Origin: Sphingomonas bacterium
Lineage (GTDB): Bacteria > Pseudomonadota > Alphaproteobacteria > Sphingomonadales > Sphingomonadaceae
DNA length: 16,659 nt
Reading direction: 5' to 3'
Assembly: GCA_026785645.1 (NCBI GenBank)
Contig: JAJAZM010000019.1
Coordinates: forward strand, 1-16,659
The notes beneath the pieces were generated by a model, which was given only the letters and a program-made list of their open reading frames with translations, was not told the origin of the DNA and did no database searches. Numbering within the stretch: the first letter of the stretch is position 1; each line of letters begins with the position of its first letter. Shown piece after piece: positions 14,579 through 16,659 of the stretch. The position numbers and the translations under genes were made by a program.

Positions 14579-15419
14579 CCTCGCCGCACTGGCATTGGCC
14601 GCGGGCCCCGCGTCGATCGCCGAGTGGCAATCGCAATGCGCCGGCAAGGACGGCTGGAGCGACCCCGCGCCGCCGGTCCGGATCCACGGCAACACCTATA
14701 ATGTCGGCACTTGCGGGATCGTCGTCCTGCTGATCACCGGCCCGAAAGGCCATGTGCTGATCGACGGCGCGACGGCGCAAGCGGTGCCGTCGATTGCCGC
14801 CAATGTGGCTCGCCTTGGCTACCGGATGCGCGATGTCGGATGGCTGCTCAACAGCCACGAACATGTCGACCATGCCGGTGGTCTGGCGGGGTTGAAGCGG
14901 CTGAGCGGCGCCCGGCTGGCGGCGCGCACCCCCGCAGTCAGGGTGCTGACGACGGGCAAGGTCGATTGGGCCGATCCGCAATTTGGCCTGATCGACCCGA
15001 TCGCGCCGGTCCGGGTCGACCGCGTAGTCAAGGATGGCGAGCAAGTTCGCTCCGACGGACTTAAGCTCACCGCGCACGCTACGCCGGGCCATACCGACGG
15101 CGGCACCAGCTGGAGCTGGCGGTCTTGCCAGGCGAAAAGCTGCGTCCGGATCGTCTTTGCCGACAGCATCAGCGCCGTGTCGCGCGACGGCTATCGCTTC
15201 ACCGATCATCCCGAGCGGGTGGCGCCGTTCCGGGCAACCTTCGCCCATCTCGCCGCGCTCGACTGCGACCTGCTCGTCTCGCCGCACCCCGCAGCGAGCA
15301 ATTTGATCGAGCGGCTGGCAGGCAAGGCGCCCTTGTTCAATCGCGGTGGGTGCTCGGCTTATGCCGCAATGGGCCGGGCGAACCTCGACAAACGGCTGGC
15401 AAGAGAGGCGAAAAAATGA
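14568..15419 (+). CDS. Subclass B3 metallo-beta-lactamase
   Basis: Predicted periplasmic zinc hydrolase of the beta-lactamase fold, subclass B3. The 283 residues begin with a short hydrophobic signal (about 1-17, no basic residue). The B3 zinc ligands are all present: HEHVDH (His97, His99, Asp101, His102), His175 in TPGHTDGGTSW, and His240 in SPHP. Also typical are GNTYNVGTCGIVVLLI (41-56), the Cys187/Cys192 pair before ADSISAVS, and CSAYA near the end. It resembles environmental B3 enzymes of sphingomonads and caulobacters, so it is likely an intrinsic chromosomal gene; no mobile element or resistance cassette is near. True carbapenem or penicillin hydrolysis is inferred from the family. It overlaps the SDR gene by 11 bases and prmA by ATGA. 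Confidence 0.93.
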   Translation: MFASLAALALAAGPASIAEWQSQCAGKDGWSDPAPPVRIHGNTYNVGTCGIVVLLITGPKGHVLIDGATAQAVPSIAANVARLGYRMRDVGWLLNSHEHVDHAGGLAGLKRLSGARLAARTPAVRVLTTGKVDWADPQFGLIDPIAPVRVDRVVKDGEQVRSDGLKLTAHATPGHTDGGTSWSWRSCQAKSCVRIVFADSISAVSRDGYRFTDHPERVAPFRATFAHLAALDCDLLVSPHPAASNLIERLAGKAPLFNRGGCSAYAAMGRANLDKRLAREAKK

Positions 15420-16297
15420 GCTGGCGGGTCACGCTCCATTGCACCCGCGGCGAAGCCGAGGCGGTGCCCGACAGCGATCATCTGCTTCAGTTCAGCGACT
15501 CGCCGCCGGTGATTGTCGCCGACGAGCCCGACCCCCACGCCCCCGACGACTGGCGGATCCATGCGTATTTCAGCGACCAGCCGACGACCCAGGAGCTGGT
15601 GCTGCTGAGGCGCATGGCGGCGGGCGGCGAGCCGGAGATCGAGCATCTCGGCGAAGACGATTGGGTGACGATGAGCCAGTCGGGACTCGAGCCGATCCGC
15701 GCCGGGCGCTTCTTTGTTCACACTCCGAGCATCATATGCGACGCGCAGTTGATCAGCTTCGAGATTGACGCCGGACTCGCCTTCGGGACGGGGCACCATG
15801 ATACCACCGCCGGCTGCCTCGAAGCGCTCGATCGCCTTGAAAAGTCAGGGAAAAGTTTCGCCAACATTGCCGATATTGGTACCGGCACCGGCCTGCTCGC
15901 CTTCGCCGCGCTCGCCCTGTGGCCCGAAGCGAAGGGCATCGCCACCGACATCGACCCGATCAGCATCGACGTCACCGTCGACAACGCCCGGATCAACCAT
16001 GTCACGGTCGGCCATGGGGCGGGCGAGCTGCTGCTGGTGGTGGCCGACGGGATGGACCATGAAATGCTGGTCGCGCGCGCGCCGTTCGACCTGCTGATCG
16101 CCAACATCCTGGCCGGGCCGCTGATCGAGCTCGCACCGAGCTTCGCCAAGGCGGTCGCGCCCGGGGCGAGCCTGGTGCTGGCCGGGCTGCTCGACACCCA
16201 GGCCGACGCGGTGATCGCCGCCTATCAGGCCGAGGGAATGGCGCTTGCCGAGCGCGGAGCGGGCGAATGGTCCGTTATAATACTGCAAGCGGCTTGA
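15416..16297 (+). CDS. prmA: Ribosomal protein L11 methyltransferase PrmA
   Basis: SAM-dependent enzyme that trimethylates ribosomal protein L11 in the cytoplasm. At 293 residues it matches the usual PrmA length. The N-terminal L11-recognition domain (about 1-90) is followed by AFGTGHHDTTAGCL (122-135), SAM motif I IADIGTGTGLLAFAA (151-165), the acidic motif ATDIDP (176-181) and the catalytic-region motif DLLIANILAGPLIELAP (225-241). The ATG at 15416 has GAGAGG eight bases upstream and overlaps the preceding stop as ATGA. The frame is open far upstream, through the metallo-beta-lactamase gene, but only this start gives the family N-terminus. Being coupled to a B3 beta-lactamase gene is an odd pairing. 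Confidence 0.96.
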   Translation: MSWRVTLHCTRGEAEAVPDSDHLLQFSDSPPVIVADEPDPHAPDDWRIHAYFSDQPTTQELVLLRRMAAGGEPEIEHLGEDDWVTMSQSGLEPIRAGRFFVHTPSIICDAQLISFEIDAGLAFGTGHHDTTAGCLEALDRLEKSGKSFANIADIGTGTGLLAFAALALWPEAKGIATDIDPISIDVTVDNARINHVTVGHGAGELLLVVADGMDHEMLVARAPFDLLIANILAGPLIELAPSFAKAVAPGASLVLAGLLDTQADAVIAAYQAEGMALAERGAGEWSVIILQAA

Positions 16298-16308
16298 CCG
16301 AGCCGGTT

Positions 16309-16333
16309 GGAACCCGCTCCGAAGGTGCGCGTT
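16309..16333 (+). promoter_or_regulatory. EcfG-type general stress promoter
   Basis: GGAAC (16309-16313) and CGTT (16330-16333) are separated by 16 bases, matching the alphaproteobacterial sigma-EcfG consensus GGAAC-N16/17-CGTT. Transcription would start near 16340, leaving a leader of about 38 bases before the small membrane protein gene. It lies directly in the prmA / small-gene gap, giving the small gene its own stress-linked promoter. Confidence 0.65.
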
Positions 16334-16347
16334 CGTTACGCAACGAA
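16332..16347. repeat. Perfect dyad overlapping the EcfG promoter's -10
   Basis: TTCGTT-ACGC-AACGAA: two 6-base arms around a 4-base centre. It begins inside the -10 element and covers the expected start of transcription, so it could be an operator or form a 5' hairpin in the mRNA. Confidence 0.5.
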
Positions 16348-16377
16348 AACTAAAAAATTCAACAGGGAGTGACCAAC

Positions 16378-16584
16378 ATGGCCGATGACAAGGACCCGAT
16401 CGTCGAACGCACCACGATCGTCGAGACCGGCGGCGGCGGCGGCAACGGCGGCATCCTCGCCGTAGTGCTGCTGATCATCGTCATCCTCGTCCTGCTGTTC
16501 GTGTTCAAGGACGAACTCGGCTTTGGCGGAAGCAAGGATACCGACATCAACATCCCCAATTCGATCGACGTCAACATCAACTGA
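16378..16584 (+). CDS. Small single-span membrane protein of unknown function
   Basis: 68 residues that I cannot assign to a named family. The N-terminus is acidic (MADDKDPIVERTTIVE), then a Gly-rich hinge (GGGGGNGG, 18-25), one strongly hydrophobic helix of Leu/Ile/Val (about 26-43), FKDELGFGG, and a tail with alternating Asn and Ile/Val (DINIPNSIDVNIN) that may form a beta strand. Charges do not settle the orientation. ATG 16378 is chosen: AGGGAG lies nine bases upstream, whereas the in-frame GTG at 16369 abuts that site. Codon use is like its neighbours. The EcfG-type promoter just upstream suggests a role in general stress physiology of the envelope; this is inference. Confidence 0.75.
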   Translation: MADDKDPIVERTTIVETGGGGGNGGILAVVLLIIVILVLLFVFKDELGFGGSKDTDINIPNSIDVNIN

Positions 16585-16659
16585 CGACCACGATCCGCTG
16601 CGACTGCCTTTGACGGTGGCCGCGAGCAAGCGTAACGACCCCTTCGTTTCCCGGCGGAA
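16585..16659. other. Sequence after the last gene
   Basis: 75 bases to the window end. I see no convincing terminator, RNA or start of a gene here. Confidence 0.5.

Noticed and set aside
14568..15419. Acquired antibiotic-resistance cassette
   Set aside because: No integron site, insertion sequence or base-composition shift surrounds the B3 gene, and it is coupled to housekeeping prmA.
1..16659. CRISPR arrays, tRNA or rRNA genes, prophage genes
   Set aside because: No regularly spaced repeats, cloverleaf-like tRNA sequence, rRNA stretches or phage-type proteins were seen on either strand.

Overview
The window reads as a high-GC alphaproteobacterial chromosome segment. It most likely comes from a sphingomonad (Sphingomonadales), judged from protein style, the DUF721 / DsbA-like lipoprotein / SMC / P450 gene order beside mutY, the SdhC and SdhD sequences, the subclass B3 metallo-beta-lactamase type, and a good general-stress (EcfG-type) promoter. 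The genus is inferred, not proven. Genes are densely packed with many 4-nt ATGA or GTGA overlaps. I see no rRNA, tRNA, CRISPR array or insertion sequence, and no gene-free stretch longer than about 200 bases.

Layout. 1-194: a foldback (inverted-repeat) end that interrupts a cytochrome P450 gene right after its heme-binding motif; this is probably an assembly end. 152-6134, minus strand: one operon of DciA-like DUF721 protein, DsbA-like lipoprotein, SMC and P450 (truncated). 6149-8681, plus strand: mutY and nudC (overlapping), then a membrane-anchored cytochrome c with an Ala/Pro tail. 8734-12304, minus strand: a LOG-family nucleotide-processing protein and, upstream of it, sdhC-sdhD-sdhA without an adjacent sdhB. 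12442-13803, plus strand: a soluble chemoreceptor with a globin-like N-terminal region that seems to lack the heme-ligating histidine. 13859-16297, plus strand: a tight operon of SDR oxidoreductase, B3 metallo-beta-lactamase and prmA. 16378-16584: a small single-span membrane protein behind an EcfG-like promoter.

How the genes fit together. The leftward block joins replication and chromosome-organisation functions (DUF721, SMC) with an envelope thiol-disulfide lipoprotein and a P450. The rightward block pairs two nucleotide-damage or redox housekeeping enzymes (MutY, NudC) and leads to a respiratory cytochrome c. The sdh genes feed electrons from succinate to quinone. The last block combines an oxidoreductase, a secreted beta-lactamase-fold hydrolase and a ribosomal-protein methyltransferase, apparently translated as a coupled unit.

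No convincing whole new system is present. The best second-look items are local: the EcfG-type promoter and dyad before the small membrane protein, a nested stem-loop in the sdhC leader that touches its ribosome-binding site, a 13-pair hairpin that buries the ribosome-binding site of the SDR gene, a CtrA-like site before the chemoreceptor, the apparently heme-less sensor globin, and the foldback whose two arms differ only at synonymous third codon positions.
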